Assembly (NCBI GenBank): GCA_033032175.1
Contig: CM065312.1
Location: 4,216,001 to 4,280,000, forward strand
Length of the DNA: 64,000 bases
From: Saturnia japonica
Lineage: Eukaryota > Arthropoda > Insecta > Lepidoptera > Saturniidae
Direction of reading: 5' to 3'
A program made the position numbers and the translations under genes. This document shows, in pieces, positions 54,424 to 64,000 of this stretch. The notes beneath the pieces are model-generated. The model was given only the letters and a program-made list of their open reading frames with translations. It made no database searches and had not been told where the DNA came from. How positions within the stretch are numbered: the stretch's first letter is position 1; every line of letters starts with the position of its first letter.

Positions 54424-56696
54424 GTTAGGTGGTCTGGCGATCGTTCGACTTGGCACAGGATCCTAGTTGAGGCTTATTGTTCGGAGCTGTCTTTCTGTAC
54501 TTATAAATATTGTATCACAGGTGTGTCCGTCACGCGTTATGGAACTGTGGTCGTAACTATTTATTATCCACTGTCCCTGTTCAGTATTTTAATGTCATCT
54601 TCGTTTGTAATTAATCAATTGAACAGATTCAGTGGTCGGTTAACTTGTATCATAATTTACAGATCCATTTATTGAATTGTAAACAGTTCATATAGCCGTA
54701 ACTGTTAATATAGTTCATGTAAAGCGTAAGAAATGTATGTTATATATTTTATTTTTTAAAGGGATCGTAAAGGTGATGATTCTCTTCCTTTGTGTACAAA
54801 GGTGGTTGGGTTTGCTTCGATGACGCGCAATACTGTCAGCTCTGTACACGATTCCTTACGTTTATATTATATATATATATATATTTATTCATTTAAATAA
54901 GCCTTGCTTAGTTACATTTTCATTAAAAAAATTATTAAATATTCGTGCATAAACTTTGCTATTTTATGTGTCGTTTTTTATATATTTATTTTTATGTAGT
55001 AGTGTGATTTAATTCTGTTTGTAAAATATACCTTAAAACAAAAATGCAAAAAAAAATTACACCCCGAAATTTCCATCGGAAAAAAACATTGTATATATTT
55101 AGTATATACCATGAAGTAATGTATAGCATTTTTCTTTTCTTTAAACTTGTTATATTTTTTGGCTAATATCATTGGCTTCGTTATCTGGAATATTTGTAAG
55201 GGTTCTTCTTGTGAGTAGACAATTTCATCTGTTACATTACATTATTTCAGGTGTTGAAGTCAATATTTATGTATCGTTTAACATCACTAGTGCGGTTGGG
55301 TATTTTAAAATCATATAATTAATTTAAATCATTTTTGTATTACATAATCTATCATTTCTTTCCTGTTATATAATTCCATATTGTACTTATTGCATTAACG
55401 ATATTCGCTAAAGAATACCTTGAAAAAATGTTTATAAAATATATAAAAACAAAAAAAAAATACAAAAAAAGCTAGATTGAAATCACATGTAATATTGTGT
55501 TTGATTAACGATCAATCGTAATGTAATGTGTCTAAAAGATAATGTTTATTATCCGGAAGAGCTGTGGATAAAGTGTTTTTTTACAATTGTATTGTTAAAA
55601 AAACTATAATAAGCTTGCAACGGTGCTACAACAAAGGGGACAAGTAACATCTAGGTAGATAACAAACATCGCGTTCCGTCGCAAGCTTCGTCTCGATAAT
55701 GTGGTGGCAATAAAACTATTGCAACACAAGTTGTAGCTGACGTATTTGTGGCCAATAGTATTTGCCGACACATTGTTTGAACTGACTTTTATTAAAGATA
55801 TATTTATGAATAACTTTATTGGCACTTGCCTATGAAGTGCAAACTTTAATAACACAGGTCGTTCAAAATTTATGTAGGCAGTCCCCGTAATAACTCACTA
55901 AATGAAACCACATGATATATTGTAAGTGGTTGTAATGAGCTTTCATCGATAATATCGATATTTTCAAAATTTGTTTTTCTTTTACATTCGGCGAATAACT
56001 TTTTTTCATTAATGTAGTTTTTGCCAAGTTGATGAGCTGGCAACACAATTGTTTCTGTACAATTTTTGACACGTAGCAAAAAAATCGGCACACGAAAATA
56101 AATGTCATGTAGTTTAAACAAATTCGAATTTTTTTCTTTAAGGCCTCTTTCTGTCAATAGATAAGTCGACTTGTAACCGATTGCTAGTGATTAGTCTTGG
56201 TTACATGCATATTTGTTTACACTGCTATCATTTTTTTCTTTTAGAAATTTCTTAAAAAATCATTAGACTTTTAAAAATAGTTTGTATAGGCCGGGGTAGG
56301 AGCATTACATAAAGGGATTTCACGTACACATTCACTATTTGGCGTAACATTCTGAATGCACTGTATTTGCTTGTTTTATTCATGAATTTTTAATATATAC
56401 TTAATTGTCATATAAAATAGAAATTAAGAGATTGTATCATATCCGATTTTCTTTGTTTAGATGTGGTTGTCCCTGAAAATAGTTACCATTTTAATTATTA
56501 TGTGAAACTGCTCGCTACTCTGGTCCTTGCCATCTATGGGAGAAAATAAAAATAAACATCTACATTTGGTTTTTTATTTGTTTCTGTGTTCCTATAATTT
56601 AACTGTTTCATCTGAAAATGAGACATAAAGGAGATTCAAACCGATCTATGAGAATTATAATTACAATAAAAATAGTGGGCGAAGTAACCGTGCTAC
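54424..56696. other. AT-rich DNA, no recognised gene
   Basis: Contains an AT dinucleotide run (about 54,865-54,884). An AATAAAAATAAA near 56,545 could end a plus-strand transcript. Minus-strand frames near 55,604-56,157 have no recognisable domain. Confidence 0.4.
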
Positions 56697-56856
56697 TTGA
56701 AATCCGAACTTGACTATCAACAAGTTCCGCTCCTTTTTCTTCTCACCAGCACGAACGAGAAGGCGCTATACAAAAACCGCGGTTTACACTTTCATCCATT
56801 AAAACACACGCGGTGCTCCGATGCGAACGAGACGCTGCCGCGCCGGTTCAAAATAA

Positions 56857-57268
56857 CTAAATCGTCCGGTCTTGACTTCAAACAAAAATAATAACTCAAA
56901 AGTAAATTTACGTCGCAGTGTTAAATGTGAAAAGTGTTTTGGAACTTTTATTGTGTATCGAACTACTGTTCCGTTGTTTATAGATCTTGAAAGAAAGGTA
57001 CGTCAAAAATTAGTTTGTTATTCTATTTATAGGATAACTATATTTAAGATAAACCAAATCATACTTAAGTAGTTTATGTATGTCCAAAAAGTTTCGTGTA
57101 TAGGCCAACAACTGCATACCTATTGTTTGTTTGCATTTATACAGAGCGAGGTTTTAAACGAATTTGTTAAATTAAAAAGTCACCCAAAAATGTACAAATC
57201 TGTTTTTAAAGAAATAAACATTTTCCAATTACTAATAAACGAAACAATTGAAAGACGAGTTAATTAGG
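56857..57268 (+). CDS. Short spliced open frame, start not found
   Basis: Two frames join at a good intron: donor GAAAGAAAG/GTACGT at 56,998 and acceptor GCATTTATACAG at 57,143, phase 0. The joined peptide runs through SVKCEKCFGTFIVYRTTVPL and IDLERK, then SEVLNEFVKLKSHPKMYKSV, to a stop at 57,268. There is a single C-x2-C pair. No ATG precedes it in frame, so either an upstream exon is missing or this is a gene fragment. The region before it (about 56,760-56,870) is rich in CG pairs. Function unknown. Confidence 0.35.
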
Positions 57269-57609
57269 AGCAGAATACAGCATCTCGCCTACAAGTTTCA
57301 ACATCGTGTCCTCGATTTTCTATAAAAGGATTATCAACTGAAATTTTAAAAATGTATTAGGAAGATTGGTTTTACCAGCAATAAAAATTTCTTAAATAGC
57401 TATGACCGAGTCTATGAATTTATCGACCTGTCCATAATTATATTTATCATAAATAAATTCAATAGTTATGTTTTAACACTGTCTAAAATGATAGTTATCT
57501 AGAAAAGTTGTTTAAAATCGACTATCCGTTCGCATTATTATCGTAATGAGGTTTACCAAGAAATTGGGTGGAACTGAAATATTTTGGGTTTATTTTGCAT
57601 TATTATTAT

Positions 57610-57845
57610 CTATACCAATATTATAAAGAGGAAAGATTTGAGTTTTTATTTGTAATGGATAAAATCAAAAACTACTGTACCGATTTTAAAAATTCTTTCA
57701 CTCTAAACAGCTACAGTATCAGCGAGTAATATAGGCTATATAAAAATGTCGATGTCGAAATAAAAAATTGCCTACACGGGTTCGTTGGCGATGTTTTTTG
57801 TCGTATAAAATTAACACGGGTGAAAACTTGGGGCACAGCTGGTAA
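57610..57845 (+). repeat. Short family B-like repeat
   Basis: Starts CCAATATTATAAAGAGGAAA and ends GGTGAAAACTTGGGGCACAG. It is the inverse of the repeat at 42,048. Confidence 0.6.
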
Positions 57846-59248
57846 CTAATACAATAAGTGGTACATAGCTACTGTAATTTTTTGTTATTATATCCGTAAT
57901 ACTCTCTTAGGTGATGACTGATTTTCTACTTAAGATGGTATGATAATAAGGCTAGAAAATACCTCATCAGCATACAATGTTTAATTACGATGTTTTCCTT
58001 CAACGAAAGCACAGATTCTTTGTATAATTTTAATCCACATTTTTTATCACGTTAATTGTAATCAATAGATTCAATATAAAATACTATAGTCCCAGCGTAA
58101 AATGCGACAATAGGGTTAGATATATACGTGTCACGTCTTTGTCCTATTGACTTATTTGTCGTATTCCCGATTTTTCAAATTGTCAGATAACTTTACTCGA
58201 GGAATATTTTTAACGCTTTGACAGATAATTGTGTAGAAAACCTGTCTAAATTATTCCTTAAATAAAGTTTTCTGTTTAGTGAAAAAGCGGCCCTTGTTGA
58301 CAAACCACATGGTATTTCCCTGCTGATTATTTTCTAAAAAGTAAGTTATTAATTATTATGTCTGTGGATCACTGTGATATATTAATGAGTTGATTCTTAA
58401 TCTGTCTGCAAATATACTAATTCTTGTTCGTTTGACAACACTTTAAAGATTATGATCTCCAATATGAGAAGCGATTTTGGTTGCCATTTTTGTCAGAATA
58501 ATTAACTAAGTACTAAAGAAAAGGTTTCTCCTTTGTAGGTTTCTATATTTCTATAATAATTATATAAATTTTATGGTTATATACTCGTATGTCGAATTAG
58601 ACTGGATTTTACATAAATAATTATTGTGATATATTCAAATTTATTTATTACTATAATTTGATATTTATTTATTTATTTACAAAAATAATAATTCACGTTC
58701 GCGGAGCTTTGCTCTAAATCGTTACTGGCAAGCATAGAGGTAAATAAAAAAAAAGTATTACAGGTAGGTAGGTATCTTTAATTTGAATCAAGAAAAACAA
58801 TGCCTATGTTTATACCGTAGGTTGGACAATGGGCTAATAAAATAAGCAGTGTAATTATTATCTAGGGCTTTCGATAGCGTACGTTATCTGTTATTATATT
58901 ATTTAATCTAACGATCTGAACTTTAATAAGCTTTACTGAAAAAATCATCTTGGTTCTTTATTATAAATTATGTATAACCACCGTTATTAATTTAGATATA
59001 TTGTAAGTAATGTGATTTAAATAGATATTGAATTCTCATGCCATTATTTCTAAGAATAAATAATAACAATTTTGTTAAATGGCAACGAAAGATTAATATA
59101 ACTAGCAAAACAAAAGTTATGTTTAGACTTTCAACCTTTTTAGGTATTTTTATCAGTTTTGAAATTAGTTACTAATTGGAATTCTCGATTTATATTATTT
59201 ATGTAGAATACTTCAATATATTAATAATAATAATAGTAATACAGTAAT
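57846..59248. other. AT-rich DNA, no recognised feature
   Basis: No exon or bounded repeat was identified. Confidence 0.4.
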
Positions 59249-59870
59249 CTTTTTTTTAACTGACTATACTGTTAGCCTTTAATTACCAGACGTATTCGAA
59301 AAATTCTTTTGGTATAAGACAGGCCCATATTCACAAGAAATAGTATAGGCTATCTAGGATTAGGCTACAACTCTCAACTAACCTTAAATATTTATTTTTG
59401 TTATGTAAGTCGGAAGTGGAAGTGTTCATGAACTGCTTTATCCACGTGCGCTGGCGCAATGGTTAATGATACGTAAATACAATTTTGTACAAAAATATTG
59501 TTCCTTAGTATACTTATCTAAAAAAAAGTGCGCCATAGCATATGCCTATCTCTTAGGCATAAAACACAATAAGGTATTTTGTGAGAAAAGTTTGTTGTTT
59601 ATTATAAAGTTTTCTATGAGCATTATTTTTAGGTATGACATATTAATCCTTACGAACAAAAGTTTCTTCATTATAAAGAAAATTTTATAAAGTCAAACTT
59701 TGCTGTTTATTGAAGCATTTTATTTGTACACATAGTTTAGAAGATAATAGAAAATTAAAATAATTTGTACTTGCGGGAAGTGACAACAATTACGATAGGA
59801 AACACGGCGGCGGCGCGGTGTTTGTCGGATAAAATTACCACGGGTGAAACCGTAGGGCACAGTTAATAAT
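59249..59870 (+). repeat. Dispersed repeat family B, joined to a short LINE tail
   Basis: 59,249-59,281 is a reversed LINE tail (T run then AACTGACTATACTGTTAGCC). The family B body follows: GAAATAGTATAGGCTATCTA, AACTCTCAACTAACC and finally GGTGAAACCGTAGGGCACAG. Confidence 0.6.
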
Positions 59871-60024
59871 ATTATAATCCTTAATACTCCACAGCGAGAA
59901 AACACATCGCTGAACGCGTAGTGCTTATAATAAAGTTTCTTAAAACTAATAACTCTAACGGATGAAGGTATCGTGAAATCGTGATAGTTTTTTTTAGATA
60001 AGTATCTAAGGAGTAATCTATACT

Positions 60025-60860
60025 TTAATATTATAAAGCTGAAGGATTTTTGTTTGTTTGGCTGAACGCACTAATCTCAGGAACTACTGGATCGAATGGT
60101 AAAATAATTTTAGTGTTGGATAGCCCATTTATCAAGAAAGGCTTTAAAACATCACGTTACGACAAATAGGAGCGGAGTATCAATGAAAATGTTGCATAAA
60201 CGAAAAAAACGGACAATTACTTAGTATTTAATTCTGAACATTATTGCCCTTTACATCAATTGATTTCAACGAATATCTTAGGAGATATCACAGTTTTAAA
60301 ATAACTGCAGTAAAATAATTATCAAATACCTACCTACATTTTATCCTTAAAAGACCCCAGAAGGCCTAGCCAAGTCGCCTTTCTACAAAACGAAAACGAA
60401 TAAAATATATGGAATTGACATATCTGATAACGTGATTTGACGTTCAGATAAATTATGTCAAATCTATACATATTTTTCGTTTTCGTTAGCATTATCGATC
60501 GTAGAAAAGCAACTTGGTTAGGGCCCCAGTAGTGTTACCCAACGTTCCTTTATTATTTTTCCTATTCCCGTGACATTTTTTTACTATACTTCCACTTTTC
60601 CCATAGATAATAAAAAAATTACTAAATCAATCTTCAATTTAACCAATAAATATTACCAATTACAGACATACAAACAAAGTTATTCCTGGTTTCGTTCGCG
60701 TGATTTTAAATTAGTACTGAAAGTACCAAATTTTGTATAATGGTGCTCAAATATTTCGTAGATAAGATAAATACACTTTCAGCTCCTTTAGAATTGTATA
60801 CCATGGTGCCTACGACCCAATCTAACTTAAGAATAAGTTGCGCGGGTCAGCTAGTATAAA
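60025..60860 (+). repeat. Family B-related repeat split by a MITE
   Basis: Starts TTAATATTATAAAGCTGAAG, with AATCTCAGGAACTACTGGAT and ATAGGAGCGGAGTATCAATG. It ends GTTGCGCGGGTCAGCTAGTA. The middle contains the family K MITE at 60,372-60,515. Confidence 0.55.
60372..60515. mobile_element. Palindromic MITE, family K, copy 2
   Basis: The left AAGTCGCCTTTCTACAAAAC and the right ATCGTAGAAAAGCAACTT are inverted. GGAATTGACATA and the CGTTTTCGTTAGC block match copy 1. Confidence 0.65.
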
Positions 60861-61239
60861 ATAAAAATGATCAAAATCTACCCAGTACCTACCTAGTTTT
60901 TGCGACATGCGCGCACAACAGCAAACTATCAGCTCTATCATTTTTTTTAAATATATTATATCCTATCTTGTCGGATAAAGTTTGACAAGACCTCGGGAAG
61001 TCGGGAAAGTATCTCCTTTTATTCAGTAGGATAAATCAGTAATTCCATTGCATAGCAGTGCATCTTCATAGGGGATCCCAAAACGTACAAAGGTAAACTA
61101 TTTATTGCCCGTGAATTCACACCATAAAAGGCAGAGCTCTAAATCGATCAAATGAACATTACAGTTTATTTCTAATATTATTTTGTGGTACGGATACAAA
61201 AGATGGATATTCGGCGAATATCAGCATTCTAGTAAGTAT

Positions 61240-63138
61240 AGACCAAGGGGCGGGCTTTTCGGACTTGGGGGCGAGCGCAGAAGGCACTCAGCCGCGAAAG
61301 TTTTGTGGACGACTCGCACGAGGGTGCCAAAGTGGCCGGACCTCGGCTCGGGCGGTCGTCGCGTTCGCAAATAGGTCGCGATCTATTCGAATCCCTACAC
61401 CTACGATTCGAGCTAACTAAATATACACATAGGCACGTTCCCTTCCTCCTGGGAGGAAGGAAGGAACCGTGCGTATGTGTATTCAGTAATCGGAATGTTT
61501 CTACACTAACTAGCGCTAACTAACTATCGTAAAAAAAGAAAAAAAAGGTCCCTCACAGAACCTATGTACCTGTGTGGTGTGCACGTGTGTATGTTCATAC
61601 GTGTGTAGTGTTGTATGTAGGTAGCTAAGTGATGCACGTACAGTGTCACTTGTATCGCGCGGGCGGTTGTGCCTGACCCAAGGGTTTCACTCCGAGGAAC
61701 GGACCTAGGCTTGGGTTACCGCTAGAGAGGGTGGACGTGACGGGTGTGCGGGAGCGAAGTTGACCGCCCACCCTCTGCGGAGAGAGCGGTGGTTACGCGG
61801 GCGTGGGCGCTGGCACGCTCTGTTTGGAGAGACGGATGTGTAATATTTATTCGCATTTTCGATGTGATCGTCGGGATCAATAAAAATATTGCGCGGCCGG
61901 CGTTTGCACCGGATGACCGTGGGTACCGGAACATAAGTGGCGGCTGTTTTTATCAACGGATTCGCGTGGTTCGACGCGGTGTCGAAATACGAACGGGAGA
62001 GCTGTTTAACGTAGGCATGTATCGAAGGAAGCTCCATATCTCTATGGAGATCTACGCTTCGAACATACCACGGGGCCCCGGTGAGACGATAGAGGAACCT
62101 ATTCTGTATCGATTGTAACCGTTTGAAACTCGACTCGGACATATGTGCGAACACAGCGCAACTGTATGTCAAAATTGGTCGAATACACGTCTTGTAGAGC
62201 GTGAGCTTATGTCGCGTGGACATTTTGCTCACCGAACACAACAGAGGATGCAACCGGCCCAGGACCCACGCGGCCCTGTTCCTAACCTTACGGATGTGGG
62301 GTCTAAAAGAGAGCCTACTATCTAGGGTTACCCCTAGATATTTGGTCTCTCTTACATACGGAATCGGATTATCGTAGAGCTTAACAGGTTTAAGCTTCCA
62401 CAGTATCTGTGACGAATCCGCATCGAAGAGCATCGCGGCGCTCTTCGAGGGATTGACGGCTATTCGCCACTCGTTAAACCACTTCCCGAGAGTGGTCACG
62501 GCGCGTTGGACTTTGTGTCTGAGGTCGGATCTATTCCTATCTGAGGCATATAAGACTGTATCGTCAGCGTATAGCCCTACCTCGACCTCCGGGAGTCGAG
62601 GTAGGTCACTGACGTACAGGTTAAATAGGCTAGGAGCCAGGATCGAACCTTGGGGAACGCCTGAGCGTATTGGACGGGGCGTGGACAATTCACCTTCCAC
62701 TCTATAGCGGAAGGTGCGATCTGTTAAATAGTCGCGAATTATTTTAATTAGCCTATCGGGGACTTCAAAGCGGTACAACTTGTAAATCAATCCCTCGTGC
62801 CAGACCTTATCAAAGACCTTGGCCACGTCGAAAAAGACCGCAAGTGTACGGCGGGGTTTATAAAGTTCAGCAAAATTAAATGCAACGTGCTCCGTGAGGC
62901 GGTGCACTTGATGAGTGCAAGAATATCTAGCACGGAAACCGAATTGCTCAGGCGGATAGAGGTCTTTCTCCTCTATTACTGGCTTGAGACGGTTCAGAAG
63001 GATCCGCTCGTAAATTTTCCCTAACGTATTTAGGAGACTGATCGGGCGATAGCTGTCGGGAAGCGACGCGCTCTTGCCGGGCTTACGGATACCTATGACT
63101 AAGGGGCGGGCTGTACTCTCCCCCTTAAATACGTATAG
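61240..63138 (-). mobile_element. Jockey-clade LINE, 5'-truncated
   Basis: A non-LTR element on the minus strand with the ORF2 reverse-transcriptase region and 3' untranslated sequence. The 3' part resembles 20,030-20,600. The 5' break is near 63,140, where GC-rich coding sequence changes abruptly to AT-rich DNA. Confidence 0.8.
61705..63138 (-). pseudogene. Jockey-like reverse transcriptase, N-terminally truncated
   Basis: An open frame of 478 codons with no stop until 61,705. RT motifs in order: IGIRKPGK, LPDSYRPISLLNTLGKIYER, EQFGFRARYSCTHQVHRL, VFFDVAKVFDKVWHEGLI (first catalytic Asp), RSGVPQGSILAPSLFNLYVS, and YADDTVLYA (catalytic pair). These are followed by the thumb and TKYLGVTLD. 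The C-terminal part carries TLYKTCIRPILTYSCAVFA, as in Jockey-type ORF2. The endonuclease domain and ORF1 are absent, so the copy cannot move by itself, although the RT region is uninterrupted. Base composition is much richer in GC than the flanks. Confidence 0.85.
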
Positions 63139-63570
63139 TGGCTATAGGTAATTTTCAAGAAGATTTTATATTATGTCATTGAGATGTATCAAATTATCTA
63201 CATGTTTAATTATCCATTAGCTTTTTTACAAACATAATGCACCAATGATGCCATGTCATGTCACCAATAATGTTATCTCGAATCTAAGCCGTACGAGTAA
63301 TTTGGTTTTATGTTTTACTAATTAATTTATGGCATATTAGTAAGTCATTGACTTTATAAAGCACTAAGAGGATATATTAAATGAAAAAAAAATTGTGCGT
63401 AAATCAATTGTTTTGCAAGTTTACTATGAAGTAGAAACTTATCTTTCCTTTCAATGTAATTATGCCTCATCTCTGTGTGTTAATCTTTATTGTCAACTCG
63501 ACCAGTCCCAGCTTCGCACGGGTACAATTTACAAAGTGGTTTATTTCATGTTTAAAGAAGCCCGAGTTAT
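63139..63570. other. AT-rich DNA, no recognised gene
   Basis: No exon was seen. A GTCCCAGCTTCGCACGGGTA fragment near 63,505 resembles the start of the interspersed repeat at 32,285. Confidence 0.4.
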
Positions 63571-63579
63571 AACTTCATA

Positions 63580-63815
63580 ACTGCCTCATTGGCGTAGTGG
63601 TCTTAAACACGATTACTATGCTCGAGGTCCTAGGTTCGATTCCCAGGTCGAGCAAAGTGTTATTGGGGTTTCTATCAAATTCTCAGAATCAGCTCGGAGT
63701 TCGGCTTTGTGCTCTAATAGGTCCTATTACATGGGACCTAAAACGTAACCGGCGAACTGTGGGTGTACACCTCTGCCTAACCCTTCGGGGATACCGGCGT
63801 CATGGTATGTTATGT
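63580..63815 (+). repeat. Full-length tRNA-derived SINE, family E
   Basis: A box TGGCGTAGTGG at 63,590-63,600 and B box GGTTCGATTCC at 63,633-63,643, spaced as in tRNA genes, show a Pol III promoter head. The body includes GCAAAGTGTTATTGGGG, CCTATTACATGGGACC and GAACTGTGGGTGTACACC. The tail is GGTATGTTATGT. AACTTCATA flanks both sides (63,571-63,579 and 63,816-63,824). Confidence 0.9.
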
Positions 63816-63841
63816 AACTTCATAGTTACAAAAAGTGCGCT

Positions 63842-63995
63842 TAGCTTGTGACGCGTAACTTTTCATAGGTGCGGAGTGCCGGTCAATCGACCGTGACCGT
63901 TTTGCTGAGAAGGATTTCTTTGCTCGCACGTAATTTTGAATTCGTGATATTTTCTACGGTATTAATTTAAACGGAAAACTGTAAAATGACAATTG
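63842..63995 (+). repeat. Repeat family N
   Basis: Inverse of 43,230-43,385, with GCGGAGTGCCGGTCAATCGA, CGTTTTGCTGAGAAGGAT and GAATTCGTGATATTTTCTAC. Non-coding; it runs to near the window end. Confidence 0.6.
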
Positions 63996-64000
63996 TATTC

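Noticed and set aside
61744..62118. Plus-strand 124-codon frame
   Set aside because: Antisense shadow of the Jockey-like reverse transcriptase.
63580..63660. True tRNA gene at the head of the SINE
   Set aside because: The A and B boxes are followed by the SINE body and target duplications, and the same unit recurs in several places.
1..64000. CRISPR arrays, operons, Shine-Dalgarno sites or prophage
   Set aside because: The window is eukaryotic in structure. The regularly repeated sequences are dispersed retroposons and MITEs, not spaced direct repeats.

Overview
The window looks like nuclear DNA of an insect, most likely a moth or butterfly. The sequence is AT-rich. The host genes are split by GT-AG introns and have mitochondrial relatives typical of animals. 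Short TACC runs and several dispersed repeat families look lepidopteran, such as units starting ACTAGCTGTGCCCGCG, tRNA-derived SINEs, and an RTE LINE whose 5' end reads CCGTGGTGGTTCCGGC. No searches could be run, so the order-level assignment is inference.

Two host genes are recognised with confidence, and both act in mitochondria. REXO2 (oligoribonuclease) lies on the minus strand at 14,724-16,303 with two coding exons visible. LETM1 (inner-membrane cation/proton exchanger) lies on the plus strand at 21,101-41,074 with seven coding exons. They are arranged head to head. The LETM1 exons join in phase into a 760-residue protein with a basic leader, one membrane segment, a LETM domain, coiled coils and an EF-hand. 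A third plus-strand gene ends in a 1.9-kb coding exon at 50,123-52,033. I propose two short upstream coding exons at 46,778 and 47,362 and a CCAAT-rich promoter near 46.4 kb. The 687-residue product is not recognised; it carries a C-x2-C...C-x2-C zinc-ribbon-like motif. A short spliced open frame without a visible start lies at 56.86-57.27 kb.

Most of the rest is mobile DNA. LETM1 intron 3 holds a nearly intact RTE-clade LINE (27,308-31,213, minus strand). It was inserted into an older repeat and carries a 787-bp foldback element in its own 5' part. LETM1 intron 6 holds a Tc1-like element with clear terminal inverted repeats and TA duplications, nested in a 3-kb element with long inverted arms. 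A 5'-truncated Jockey-clade LINE lies at 61.2-63.1 kb, and short 3' ends that may belong to the same family recur elsewhere. Two tRNA-derived SINE families, a third SINE-like family ending in AGAAG repeats, several MITEs and other dispersed repeats fill introns and intergenic DNA.

I saw no RNA genes, CRISPR arrays, operons or bacterial features.
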